Assembly (NCBI GenBank): GCA_004524445.1
Contig: SDNP01000012.1
Coordinates: forward strand, 16,145 to 80,144
Source: Candidatus Thorarchaeota archaeon
GTDB taxonomy: Archaea > Asgardarchaeota > Thorarchaeia > Thorarchaeales > Thorarchaeaceae
DNA: 64,000 nucleotides
Reading direction: 5' to 3'
The notes below the pieces were generated by a model. That model did not search any database. It had not been told where the DNA came from and saw nothing but the letters and a program-made list of their open reading frames with translations. The translations under genes and the position numbers were made by a program. Shown one piece after another: positions 1-10,210 of this stretch; positions within the stretch are counted from its first letter, which is position 1; each line of letters opens with the position of its first letter.

Positions 1-1748
1 ATATGCTCTTTCTCCAAATATATTCCTAGGCTCATTAGATTCTGTATATCAAGACTATCATCCCTGAGTAATGCAACGAGCCCAAGCAAATCCAAAGCCT
101 GCCGGACTTTCTTAGCTGAATCGAGGATTCGGGGCCAATCCCCAGCAAGTAGATCCTTTTCAGCATCTTGCAACAGTCTTCTACTTGACTCTTGAACCAC
201 GAGTAGTCGTTCTTCATCCAGGTCACTCTTTTCGGTGGCCGTATTGATTGCTATTCTAGTAAACGTTGATATTAATAAAAGAAAAATCAAATCTGAGAAC
301 CCGAATTTTCGTTTCAATGGATTGTAGGCACTAAATTGACCGGAAGGTGGAATACTCGTGATTTCCAAAGAGATGATGTTGACGTCAGTTCTATGAGATT
401 CAGGTACTGATTTGTCAGAGTAACCATACTCTGCATCGAATACCTGAAAAACCTTAGAAGTGTGAAACCTAAGCAACTCCTCCAGGATGTGCTTATTCTC
501 TGAACTGAATTGCAAATCAATCTTGGCTACTTCGGAAAATACCCAGATGATAGCAAGAATGGACTCGACATCTTCAATCTCAAGTGTTCTTTTCATCAGC
601 TGTTCCCGTTCTAATACATTCGAACACCCGCATCTCGAAGCGGCTATGATTGTTCTAGCAAGATCAAGCGAATTGGAAAGGGTAGGATACTCCAAGCTTC
701 TTGATATCGCTGATTTTGCCTGGATTGCCAAGCTCGCCTTTGCCTGCGCAAGAGTCTGAGTTATAGATTCTGTTGGATATATTCCTGCAAGCCTCTTCCC
801 CGAGAATTCAAACCATTCCAGAACCGCTCTATCTCTAGCTTCTACGCTAAGACGCGGCTTAACGAAATTCGACCCACTTTCAATAGCGGATAATGGAGTG
901 GCGAAAAACAGAGACCTTCGTTCTGCAGGCTGCAATTCTATTTCAAATTTCATAATAGCCGTAGCAAGCCCTCTCTTTGTGCTAAATGTAGAATCTTTTC
1001 GGTCTGTATCCTTCATCACATCGTCTATGAGATTGGGGTTGTCTGCAGTGGTCATTATCAATCCATTGGGAGAAGTATCCGATATCAGAGCCAATAAATC
1101 GTCGGCATAGAGGTGGTTCTCATCTTCATCAAAGTCAATTCTCTCTATTGGTAGAACACCCAGCTGATTGAACGGACGCACTGCGACAAAAAAAGTAAAA
1201 CTGGCGGGTTCGAGGGATATATTCTTGAGAAGCATCTCATTAAGGATAAATTCTTGATTCTCATTCTCTGTGTAGTAGACCAATCTCTGCAGAATAACAG
1301 CTCCATGAGACCGATTCATCTGGTAGATTTGGTCCTCGGGCGATAGAATCATGATGTGTTCCTCTGCTACATGTTCGCTGGGAATATATAGCCCATCATC
1401 GTCAAGGAACCAGAAGTCGATTGAGCCAATAGCATGCGGAGTTGAAATCATACCAGCAGAGTCCATCTTTGCATAGTTGACTGAGCCAACCCCACCCACT
1501 ACAATCCATGAGTTATTTTCATTATTGTATAAGAGGGGCGTACTGCTGCCTATCTCATCTCTTTCCGAAAGTATCATCCATCGTGGGAGCATCCACTTCT
1601 CAGCCCGATTATGAAACTTGGCTGTGAGGGCAGCACGGATTACCTGCAATTCTTCCATCTCATTGCCGAAGTTGCCATCTATTGTCACACGATTGAATCT
1701 GGCATTGCGCCTGAATCGTTCAATAAGTGATTGAGTTCTGTTGTCCAG
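1..1748 (-). CDS. Partial protein running off the left edge; beta-rich N-terminal half, helix-rich C-terminal half; possibly glucoamylase/glycogen-debranching-like (weak)
   Basis: Translated by hand in several places on the minus strand (…PFNQLGVLPIERIDFDEDENHLYADD…; …FSDLIFLLLISTFTRIAINTATEKSDLDEERLL…); all sampled segments are in one frame and open to base 1. No ATG/GTG/TTG near the 5' end; CTG at 1748 lies 7 nt after GGAGGT. Not in the ORF track because it is truncated. Confidence 0.75.
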   Translation of the reverse strand, partial: MDNRTQSLIERFRRNARFNRVTIDGNFGNEMEELQVIRAALTAKFHNRAEKWMLPRWMILSERDEIGSSTPLLYNNENNSWIVVGGVGSVNYAKMDSAGMISTPHAIGSIDFWFLDDDGLYIPSEHVAEEHIMILSPEDQIYQMNRSHGAVILQRLVYYTENENQEFILNEMLLKNISLEPASFTFFVAVRPFNQLGVLPIERIDFDEDENHLYADDLLALISDTSPNGLIMTTADNPNLIDDVMKDTDRKDSTFSTKRGLATAIMKFEIELQPAERRSLFFATPLSAIESGSNFVKPRLSVEARDRAVLEWFEFSGKRLAGIYPTESITQTLAQAKASLAIQAKSAISRSLEYPTLSNSLDLARTIIAASRCGCSNVLEREQLMKRTLEIEDVESILAIIWVFSEVAKIDLQFSSENKHILEELLRFHTSKVFQVFDAEYGYSDKSVPESHRTDVNIISLEITSIPPSGQFSAYNPLKRKFGFSDLIFLLLISTFTRIAINTATEKSDLDEERLLVVQESSRRLLQDAEKDLLAGDWPRILDSAKKVRQALDLLGLVALLRDDSLDIQNLMSLGIYLEKEH

Positions 1749-1961
1749 ATTCAGTACCTCCGTGACAATGGTAGTGTGATAATTCAGATTGAAATATAAT
1801 AAGTAGTATTTATGTCTCATTCGGGTGAACAGAGAACACCGGTAAGATTTAAGCTACTGCCAAAGATTAATAGGATTTGAACAAGGCATTTTCAATAAGC
1901 AGACCCACAGTGTCAATGAAAGGAAAGAGAGATACACGGAATGAGCTAGGAGAAGACAGAT

Positions 1962-3149
1962 TTGGCTGAAATTGTCACAAGACCATCAAGACGGATCACC
2001 AACATGATTGCCAAGGAGCTGCGTCTTATTGTGAAGGATAAGGTGGCGCTATTTCTCATTTTTCTCCTACCTGCCGCGCTCATCGGCATGTTATATTGGA
2101 CAACAAATCAGAGTTCTTTTGGAGGGTTTGGAGGTGGTGGTGGCGGTAGAGATGCAGGTGATGCCACTAATACCACAGACACTAGTGGGTTTGAAAGTGA
2201 CTTGGTACTAGGTCTCATTGATAGAGATACTACAACTTCATATCCCGGTCAAGACCTGTCTGAAAATTTCACTGGTTACCTTCGAGAATTCACGAGAGAA
2301 CTGATTATCTACAATGATACTAACAAAGCCTATCGGGACCTGTATGAGGAAAAAATCGCAGGGTATATTGTCATTCCGGACGGTTTTGAAGAGAATTTGA
2401 CTGAGAATAATCCGACCTATGTAGAGGTCCATGTTGATGCAACTGATTTCCTCGCTGAGTCTCGAATACAAGGTGTTGTACAAGGGGCTACCATAGTATT
2501 TCGCGCTTCAAAGATGTGGATTAAGTCGGAGGTCTTTCCATCCGTCAAAATTGAATTCACTCCAGAGGGGAATTACATGAATATTTCATTCGGAGGATTC
2601 ATTGTGATTTTCTCAAGCTATCTTGGAATCGCCATGACATCTGCACAGTCTATCGTTGGCGATGTGCCACTGAGGAGAATGTTGCTTACTCCGACTAATC
2701 GGCTCGAAGTAATAGTTGCTAAAGTGATGGGCTATCTTATTATCGGTTTCTTCCAATCCCTTCTTCTGATTACTCTCTGGATTCTAGCCTTTAATCTCTC
2801 TCTTAATACGGGATTTGGATCGCTTGTCGCGATTATGAGCTTGACCTCCTTGACTGGGTCCACCACTGGATTACTGATTTCTGCAATTGCGGACACGAGA
2901 CTTCAAGCAAATCAGATGTTCTTGTTTGTCTTGTTTGGATCTGTGATTCTATCTGGATTCTTCATTGATGTGGGTTTCCTTGACGAGGTTCTCCCCCTCA
3001 ATCAAGGCTTACGACTGCTTATTGACACAGCTTTCAAGGGACTGAACCTACTTGATGTGTTTGACAAGGTATTGAAGCTGCTTGGGTTCTCGATTGCTGC
3101 GATACTAGTGGCGACTTTTGTATACGCCAAAAAGCCAACTCTAGGTTAG
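1962..3149 (+). CDS. ABC-2 type transporter permease with large extracytoplasmic domain
   Basis: 395 aa; N-terminal TM, Gly-rich/extracytoplasmic region, then multiple C-terminal TM helices in ABC-2 arrangement; next to an ABC ATPase; TTG start with upstream AGGAG. Confidence 0.85.
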   Translation: MAEIVTRPSRRITNMIAKELRLIVKDKVALFLIFLLPAALIGMLYWTTNQSSFGGFGGGGGGRDAGDATNTTDTSGFESDLVLGLIDRDTTTSYPGQDLSENFTGYLREFTRELIIYNDTNKAYRDLYEEKIAGYIVIPDGFEENLTENNPTYVEVHVDATDFLAESRIQGVVQGATIVFRASKMWIKSEVFPSVKIEFTPEGNYMNISFGGFIVIFSSYLGIAMTSAQSIVGDVPLRRMLLTPTNRLEVIVAKVMGYLIIGFFQSLLLITLWILAFNLSLNTGFGSLVAIMSLTSLTGSTTGLLISAIADTRLQANQMFLFVLFGSVILSGFFIDVGFLDEVLPLNQGLRLLIDTAFKGLNLLDVFDKVLKLLGFSIAAILVATFVYAKKPTLG

Positions 3150-3156
3150 TGATGAT

Positions 3157-4842
3157 ATGGTACAAAGAAGTGAAACAAAGCCCCTTTCTGAAGACGAAGA
3201 CATCCCTTTTGTAGAAGAAGCATATTTCACAGGAGCTAGGATTGGCGAGGCCATAGATTGGTGCATTGAACGGAAGGATAGAGAATTACACTGTGAAGTT
3301 GAGGGAAGATTAAATTCAACAAACAAAGATGTAGAATTCAATGGAAGAATTCTCACTGTTAAGAAAGGGCTCATCTCAAGGAAAATTGCGGTCATTATCA
3401 ATGAGGATATGCAATCAAAACGGAGAGATGGGTTGGACGCAGTAGTGACAGTTGGGGGAAACACGAGTTCCCAAGAAGATGTCGCTGCCAGTCAAATCAC
3501 TGTTCAAAACTACCTGAGAAGAGATATGTCCGGAGATCTCTATTATGATGGTCGTGACCTACAACAGGCCGTCAAAGATGCCACGAAGATGCAAAAGAAC
3601 CGGCAGATATCCTGCACTGTTTGGGGCAAGAGAATGTCGGACAAGTTACCCATTACAATCAAGGGCAATCTAGTAGGCTCAGCGGCTTCCCCAGCCCCGA
3701 TCCTTCCCGAAGGTTTCCTTGAGGTGCGTGTAGAACCCGAGGACTCAGTTGGAAGCCCCAAGATATTCACGGTTGTACAGCCACAATTGATTATAGGTCC
3801 CCGTACGGATCCCAATCTTACCGTTATCGCAGATAAGGTGTATATTCAGCCATTTTCATGGATTGAAACACCAGCGTATAGGAATGTGATTGAAACAAGG
3901 AATCTCACTGTGAAGGTAAGAAGCGGTAAGAAGATAATTGAGAATGTGTCCTTCTCTATCAAAGAAGGAGAGATGCTTGCAGTCATCGGAGAATCAGGTG
4001 CAGGAAAATCAACAACCATCAAAGCGTTGATTGGAGACATTCCAAGCACAGGAGTGGCCCGAATCGCGGGCATAGACTCACGGAATGCTCAGAAAGTGCG
4101 CTATTTCTTTGGTTACTGCCCGCAGGACCTCTCGTACATGTATGAAACGTTTACACCTCTCGAAAACATCATTGCTTTCGGGAAGCAGTATGACATAGCA
4201 GAGTGGCAGTTGATCCAAGAAGGAAAGACACTGCTTCGTGACTTTGGCATTCTAGAGAAGGGCAACAGCCCAGTAAAGGAGCTAAGCGGTGGACAACAAC
4301 GTAGGGTTTCAATTGCGATGGCGCTGGTTCATCGTCCGAAAGTACTTCTGATGGACGAACCAACTTCCGGTCTGGATCCGGACAATAGAAATGAGCTTTG
4401 GCAGTTTCTTGATTATATCAACCAAGAATATGGCACCTCAATGGTAGTCATTACTCACTATCCAATAGAAGCAGAATTCTGCGATAAGGTAGCAGTATTC
4501 ATGCGTGGTAAGAGCCTTGTGGCATTTGGCACGCCGGCGAACCTAAAGGCCTCAATGCCAAATAGGGGATTCTCAGTAGGTGTAGTCCTGGAAGAAGTTG
4601 ACCCCCGAGCCCGGCCGACCCTTGAAGAGGTTGAGGGAGTCACTTTCGTGCTTCAGCGGGGAGAATTAGTCAAAGTCTTCACGGAGGAGCCGCTTCAAAT
4701 TATCGCAGAAAGATGTGTAGAAGCCCTCTCTTCAAAAGGAATTGAAGTGAAGATTGTAAAGACAAAGGCAGTGGCCGATATGGTTGATTATTACATCGCC
4801 GTAACAAGAGGCCTAATCACCGGCACCATAGAGAAATCATAA
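3157..4842 (+). CDS. ABC transporter ATP-binding protein with about 230-aa N-terminal extension
   Basis: Walker A GESGAGKST, signature LSGGQQRR, Walker B VLLMDEP, H-loop THYP; N-terminal region is not an ABC domain. Confidence 0.9.
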   Translation: MVQRSETKPLSEDEDIPFVEEAYFTGARIGEAIDWCIERKDRELHCEVEGRLNSTNKDVEFNGRILTVKKGLISRKIAVIINEDMQSKRRDGLDAVVTVGGNTSSQEDVAASQITVQNYLRRDMSGDLYYDGRDLQQAVKDATKMQKNRQISCTVWGKRMSDKLPITIKGNLVGSAASPAPILPEGFLEVRVEPEDSVGSPKIFTVVQPQLIIGPRTDPNLTVIADKVYIQPFSWIETPAYRNVIETRNLTVKVRSGKKIIENVSFSIKEGEMLAVIGESGAGKSTTIKALIGDIPSTGVARIAGIDSRNAQKVRYFFGYCPQDLSYMYETFTPLENIIAFGKQYDIAEWQLIQEGKTLLRDFGILEKGNSPVKELSGGQQRRVSIAMALVHRPKVLLMDEPTSGLDPDNRNELWQFLDYINQEYGTSMVVITHYPIEAEFCDKVAVFMRGKSLVAFGTPANLKASMPNRGFSVGVVLEEVDPRARPTLEEVEGVTFVLQRGELVKVFTEEPLQIIAERCVEALSSKGIEVKIVKTKAVADMVDYYIAVTRGLITGTIEKS

Positions 4843-4863
4843 ATCCAGAGAGGAGGAAAAGGA

Positions 4864-7800
4864 TTGAGCGCACAAAAATGGGTAGCAGTTCTCTTGATGC
4901 TAGTATTTGCGTTGAGTCTGATTGCTCCAATACATTCAGCCCCTATTGAACGAGATTCGCCTCAACCGAAGAACAAAATCGACCAGAGATTATTCAACGC
5001 CACATCGAAAAATGCGCCAGTGGACACGCTGGTGCGATATGATTCAGACATATCTGAATACCAAATAGAGAATGCCATATCATTGATTGACGCATATGCT
5101 GAGATTCCACAAACCTTTCAAGAACTGAATATGATGCGCGTGAAGTTAGCAGGAGAAGCGCTCTCGGATTTAGCTGAACTGGACTACATCCGTAAAATCT
5201 GGTCAAATGAAATACTGAAACTGAACCCTCTGAATTTCACCCAATCGAAATCTACAGAAGACTACGTATCACCAGTCGATCTCATTGGAGCCAGGGATCT
5301 TTGGGACATGGGGTACAATGGATCAGGCTCAGTCATTGCCATACTCGATACTGGTGTTGACTTTACACATCCCGACCTTGATGATTTTGATAATTATTCA
5401 GGCAATGCACTCGGGTCCAAAGTTACTGCGTTTGCCTCCTTTGTTGAAGCAGACTCTCTTCCCTTTGATCTCATCGGTCACGGTACATATGCGGCCTCTA
5501 TCGTAGCCGGTACAGGAAACAAATCTAATCGCGTATATTCTGGAATCGCACCTGGCGCAACTCTTCTTTCGGGCAAGGTTACATTGGGTGGTCTATTCGC
5601 CTTGCCGAGTTGGATTGTTTCTGGCATTGAATGGGCAGCTAGTAGAGGAGCCGATGTGATCCTCATGCCCTTCAATACTTTTGGGGCTCCTGGCGATGCT
5701 GTTTCAGAGGCAGTCAAAATTGCAGTTCAGCGTGGAATATTCGTTGTAGCTGCCGCAGGAGACGATGGTCCAGATTACCTCACCGTGATGTCACCCGGTG
5801 GCATAGCAGAGTGCTTCACTGTTGGAGCCTATGATTCTAAACTCGATATGGTTCCTGATTTTTCAGGGAGAGGACCATCCCTAGGTCTTATCACCAAACC
5901 CGACCTTGTTGCTCCAGGCGTTGGGATTGTTGGGGCAAAGCCGGGAGCAGCTCTTGCCGAGTCAGGATTCACCGGATTTGACCTCCAAGATTTGAGTGGA
6001 TTCTCCGCATTGCTTGGCGGCCAATTGGGGGAGAGTGTAGACGATTACTACGTACGAGGAGATACAACAGCAGCAAGTGCAGCCATCGTAGCAGGGGCTG
6101 CCTCGTTATTAATGGAGGCATTCGATAGAGCAACTCCAATAGTAATTGCAAATACTCTACGTGATACAGCAACGCCCCTAGATTATGGTGCTAATGATGC
6201 AGGCGCAGGCCTACTCAATCTTCCAGCAGCCTTTGATGAATTGAGTAGAAAACAAAGGCCAATTTCGACACATAACAGAACAACGGGAATACCTCTTCTA
6301 GCGTTTGGCCTCCTGACATCTTCAGGGTTGAATGCAGAAACAACACTCTTGATGAGTAGCTTTGGAACAAGCATAGTAGCTCTAGACGAGAGAGATAACC
6401 AAGAAGGCTCGATTCATTTGTTGATGGGGATGTTTTCTATAAAATGGAATGACCTTGAGCCAATGAGTCTGATGAATTTCAATGTAAAGAGAGAATTGCA
6501 CCAAGTTGCCCTTGCCTCGCAGCAGAGTAATTACAACAGATGGGTAGGCGTTCTCTCATACGATGAGCAGGTGTATTTGACACTACTAGTAGAGTCGTAT
6601 AATCTCACTCTGTTCGAGGAAACCTCAACTACAGCTTTCAAAATCACCCCGTACATCTTGAATCTTGGTATGAACCCTATTTACAACGTGAGTCTCTATC
6701 TTGATTACTCGCTTGATCTGTTCCTAGATGGCCGTGATGATTATGGAAGGTATGCGCTGGGGAATCAACAGCTATTTGCCTATGGAATTTCGGAGGATAA
6801 TCGCAATTTCTACTTCGGCATGAACTCCAGCATGCCGCTCTCAGCTTTTGAAGTTGGTAACTCTTCAGAAGTGTCTGACCATGTGTCATCAGACAATCTC
6901 ACGGGAAACACACAATTCTATGGAGACGTCGGCCTTGGCATGAAATGGAACTTTGGCACATTAGACCCAAACGAATTAAGTAATGTGACAATTTCCATCG
7001 GATTCGGCGCAAATCGAACCACACTTGATGCATCAATCAGGAGAATGTGGGAACTTGAGCCACCTGCCACTTTCTCACAACGCGGAGACCTCCTTGTCGT
7101 TGAAGCAGATATACCCCGAACGGCTCAGACCAATCAGAATTATCAGTCACGTGCGGTTATTATGAATATTGGAGTAGAGAGTAGTCAGGCAGTGGCAATT
7201 CTAGCTATTGCGAATGGCTCACAGCAAGAGGGGACGGCCTTCACACGATATTTCTCATTTGATGAAATTGAACCATTTAATGCTCGAGTCATAACGACCG
7301 AATGGAGCCCAGTAGAAGAAGGAATTCACACAGCTGCGTGGGCGGTGGCCACGGGATTCGAATTTGCATTGCAGCTAGTCGCTAGTCCTACCGAAACGCT
7401 TTCAACAAGTGGAGTGAGTCTCTTGGATGACTTTCTTCTGAGAGACCTCTTTGTGATATCGCCAATTCGGTCAACGTCGATTTTTCCAAAAGAAGTGCCA
7501 TTTGGACCATTTGATTTGCGTTTTCCTATAGACTTTGGACTCTATTATTTCACTCTATCAACCACCGTGAGTCTAGGGAACTTGACCGTAGAAAAGTATG
7601 GCAATGCTGCTGATTGGGGAAATATCACACTTCCATCCTCTGAGGATGTAGACGGATTTTACAACTTCTCCTTATTCACACTAGTACCGCCAATCACAGT
7701 TGACGGATATCACAGATGTGACTACGTGTTGAATTCCGAATTTGGCTGGTCGATGAATCTTACTCTAGAGAGCAATTTGGAATATCCTCGTGCAATGATG

Positions 7801-9228
7801 CTACTTGATACGTCTCACGGAGGTGGGTTTGGTGCGTTTGGAAATTTTGGAGGAGGGATATCTGTAGATATTGGAGGTGATAGCGGAGGTCTGCCCAGCT
7901 TCCCACTAGCACAGGATACAGGTCAACAGGATGGCGAGGAGGGACTGGACTTTCAGTTTGGTGTAGGAGATATTGATTCGATAGGTTCTTTGACAGATAT
8001 GCTGGAGTCTTTTAGACTCACTACGTTCTCGGGCTTATCCAGCATGAAGAAGCAGATGGCGGATGCCGGTCTAAACCTCATCGAAACGCCGGGAATAGAA
8101 CTGGAAAGCGCGCTTCTTTCTCAATTCTCTTCTATCTTTATGTTCCAGCCATCGGAGGGCTTCAACAGTACAGATGTGAGTACGCTTAGAACTTTTTCCG
8201 CGAGCTATGGTAAGCTGATATTGTTTGGAGATTCCGATGACAGAGCGAATCTTACGGGAATAAACCAACTGCTACAACCGTACGGTTACCGCATGCAGGG
8301 TAAACACGAATCAGAAAATACAACCGGGATTTATCAGAATTCCATTCTTGGAAAAGGAATGACCTGTATGTGGCTTGGCGGTGGAACCTTCATTGAAAAC
8401 AATCAATCACGCGCCCAAGTAGGACTAAATGGAAGACCTGTTGTGCTCTTGGATCATACACGCCCGGAACTGGCATTATTTGGATCCTCACGGATATTCA
8501 TGAACAAACACCTCGTGAAATGTAATAATAGTATTCTATTGGATAACCTCATAGAATATCTGTTGAGAGATACGCTGACAACCGAAACGAGCCTCTCAGA
8601 AGACACGAACCGATTCCCCGTCGGAAAGAGTGTCTATGTAAATCTGAAGGTTTGGGATTATTATGGTGATCCTGTTGACGACCTCACGGTGGCAATTGCG
8701 TTTGAACTGCCAAACGGCAACTTCTCCTATTTCATTGCCGGGTTTGTCGAGGATGGGCTATACTCATCGCAGTTTCTGCCATCCTATTGGAGTTCAAATG
8801 GAACTATTAACGGAATATTCATAGTTTTGAGAGAAGAATACGCTGGTACTTACGCCAGTGTGACTTTTGAGCTATATACCACCCCACCTACTAATGGCAC
8901 AAGAAATGGCGAGCCTCTCTTCACCTTAGTCCAAGTTGCATTTGTCACATCCATTGGCATTTTTGGAGTTGTCTTGGTCGGTCTAGCTTGGAACAAATAC
9001 CGAAGAGGGGTCCGCCTTAGAATACCGGAGATAGATACGGAATTGGGTCAGGATATTGACAACACGTTGAATATGTTGCTCGCTGTCTTCACGCAAATGG
9101 AAGATGTGATTCAACGGGACGACTTGGATCGGATTCAGAAGATTGAGGCATTGCGGAGTTTGATGGTGAGCATGGAGAAGGCTCAAGAGGAGTATGAAGA
9201 TGTTAGCGACAGAGTAGGAGGTGTATAG
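4864..9228 (+). CDS. Membrane-anchored subtilase-fold (S8-like) protein, probably a pseudo-protease; I9-like prodomain, GIFT/DUF4350-like region, Ig-like region, TM, cytosolic tail
   Basis: Signal sequence; VIAILDTGVDFTHPDL (Asp), GHGTYAASIVAG (His), degenerate RGDTTAASAAIVAGAASLL (Ser region), AAAGDDGP (oxyanion region); C-terminal TM QVAFVTSIGIFGVVLVGLAW followed by basic residues. Confidence 0.85.
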   Translation: MSAQKWVAVLLMLVFALSLIAPIHSAPIERDSPQPKNKIDQRLFNATSKNAPVDTLVRYDSDISEYQIENAISLIDAYAEIPQTFQELNMMRVKLAGEALSDLAELDYIRKIWSNEILKLNPLNFTQSKSTEDYVSPVDLIGARDLWDMGYNGSGSVIAILDTGVDFTHPDLDDFDNYSGNALGSKVTAFASFVEADSLPFDLIGHGTYAASIVAGTGNKSNRVYSGIAPGATLLSGKVTLGGLFALPSWIVSGIEWAASRGADVILMPFNTFGAPGDAVSEAVKIAVQRGIFVVAAAGDDGPDYLTVMSPGGIAECFTVGAYDSKLDMVPDFSGRGPSLGLITKPDLVAPGVGIVGAKPGAALAESGFTGFDLQDLSGFSALLGGQLGESVDDYYVRGDTTAASAAIVAGAASLLMEAFDRATPIVIANTLRDTATPLDYGANDAGAGLLNLPAAFDELSRKQRPISTHNRTTGIPLLAFGLLTSSGLNAETTLLMSSFGTSIVALDERDNQEGSIHLLMGMFSIKWNDLEPMSLMNFNVKRELHQVALASQQSNYNRWVGVLSYDEQVYLTLLVESYNLTLFEETSTTAFKITPYILNLGMNPIYNVSLYLDYSLDLFLDGRDDYGRYALGNQQLFAYGISEDNRNFYFGMNSSMPLSAFEVGNSSEVSDHVSSDNLTGNTQFYGDVGLGMKWNFGTLDPNELSNVTISIGFGANRTTLDASIRRMWELEPPATFSQRGDLLVVEADIPRTAQTNQNYQSRAVIMNIGVESSQAVAILAIANGSQQEGTAFTRYFSFDEIEPFNARVITTEWSPVEEGIHTAAWAVATGFEFALQLVASPTETLSTSGVSLLDDFLLRDLFVISPIRSTSIFPKEVPFGPFDLRFPIDFGLYYFTLSTTVSLGNLTVEKYGNAADWGNITLPSSEDVDGFYNFSLFTLVPPITVDGYHRCDYVLNSEFGWSMNLTLESNLEYPRAMMLLDTSHGGGFGAFGNFGGGISVDIGGDSGGLPSFPLAQDTGQQDGEEGLDFQFGVGDIDSIGSLTDMLESFRLTTFSGLSSMKKQMADAGLNLIETPGIELESALLSQFSSIFMFQPSEGFNSTDVSTLRTFSASYGKLILFGDSDDRANLTGINQLLQPYGYRMQGKHESENTTGIYQNSILGKGMTCMWLGGGTFIENNQSRAQVGLNGRPVVLLDHTRPELALFGSSRIFMNKHLVKCNNSILLDNLIEYLLRDTLTTETSLSEDTNRFPVGKSVYVNLKVWDYYGDPVDDLTVAIAFELPNGNFSYFIAGFVEDGLYSSQFLPSYWSSNGTINGIFIVLREEYAGTYASVTFELYTTPPTNGTRNGEPLFTLVQVAFVTSIGIFGVVLVGLAWNKYRRGVRLRIPEIDTELGQDIDNTLNMLLAVFTQMEDVIQRDDLDRIQKIEALRSLMVSMEKAQEEYEDVSDRVGGV

Positions 9229-10210
9229 ATTGGTTGAGAAGAGGGTAAAAGAAATAGTCGTTGAGGACCTCAAAGTTGCTTTCGGTGACTTTTACGCACT
9301 GAAGGGGGTTTCTTTCTTCGCCAACAAAGGCGAATTCCTAGGCATTATCGGGGCCTCGGGAGCCGGAAAGACGACGGTCCTGAGAGTGCTAACGGGACAA
9401 CTCAGTCCCACCGATGGAAGGGCATTCGTTGGAGGCATGGATGTGACGAAGAAGAAGGACCTCATCAGTCTACTTGTGGGATATGTTCCCCAACTTGAGC
9501 ACATCAGCCTGTATTACGACTTCTCAGCTCTTCAAAATGCCCAATTCTTTGGAAGGCTCTTTGGAATGAGACCCAAGGAGATAGAGGAGCGAGCAAGACA
9601 AGTACTCACGATTCTTGGATTTGATGAGGAACTGATGACCAAGGATGTCGACAAATTGTCTGGTGGAGAACGAAAGAGGGTTTCCATTAGTTTGGGGATG
9701 ATTCACGACCCTCCAGTTTTGTTGTTGGACGAACCGACTACCGGTCTGGATGCGCACCTTAGGCATGAAACACTAAACTACTTGAAGGAATTAAATTTCG
9801 AGCTCGGTACCACTCAGGTGATTATATCCCATGATCTTGAAATCGTAGATTACTGTACTCGCGTTGTCCTATTAGAGAATGGATATGTGAGCCAGTTTGG
9901 TACTCCCGAGGATCTCATCTCCACTCTCCCTGGACAGGGTGAGAGCCTGAAGGTTGTCCTCCAAAGCATGTCCCGACCGGTCTTAGATAAACTCAGCAAA
10001 ATCGAAGGAGTAGAATACATGGCCCGGTCCGGCAGAAATGCTCTCAAGCTGTTTATTGACGAGCCCGCGGAACATATGTTGCCTGTTGTGCAGGAGCTCA
10101 ACGAGTTAGAATTACCATATGAGGAGATCAGCATCGTGGAGGCAGATTTCTTCGATTATTTCCAAGTAAAGCCCTGGAAAGAAAAGGGCAAAGGAGTGGT
10201 TGTACCATGA
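9221..10210 (+). CDS. ABC transporter ATP-binding protein
   Basis: Walker A GASGAGKTT, LSGGERKR, VLLLDEPTTGLD; overlaps the preceding gene (GTG at 9221 or TTG at 9230). Confidence 0.9.
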   Translation: MYRLVEKRVKEIVVEDLKVAFGDFYALKGVSFFANKGEFLGIIGASGAGKTTVLRVLTGQLSPTDGRAFVGGMDVTKKKDLISLLVGYVPQLEHISLYYDFSALQNAQFFGRLFGMRPKEIEERARQVLTILGFDEELMTKDVDKLSGGERKRVSISLGMIHDPPVLLLDEPTTGLDAHLRHETLNYLKELNFELGTTQVIISHDLEIVDYCTRVVLLENGYVSQFGTPEDLISTLPGQGESLKVVLQSMSRPVLDKLSKIEGVEYMARSGRNALKLFIDEPAEHMLPVVQELNELELPYEEISIVEADFFDYFQVKPWKEKGKGVVVP

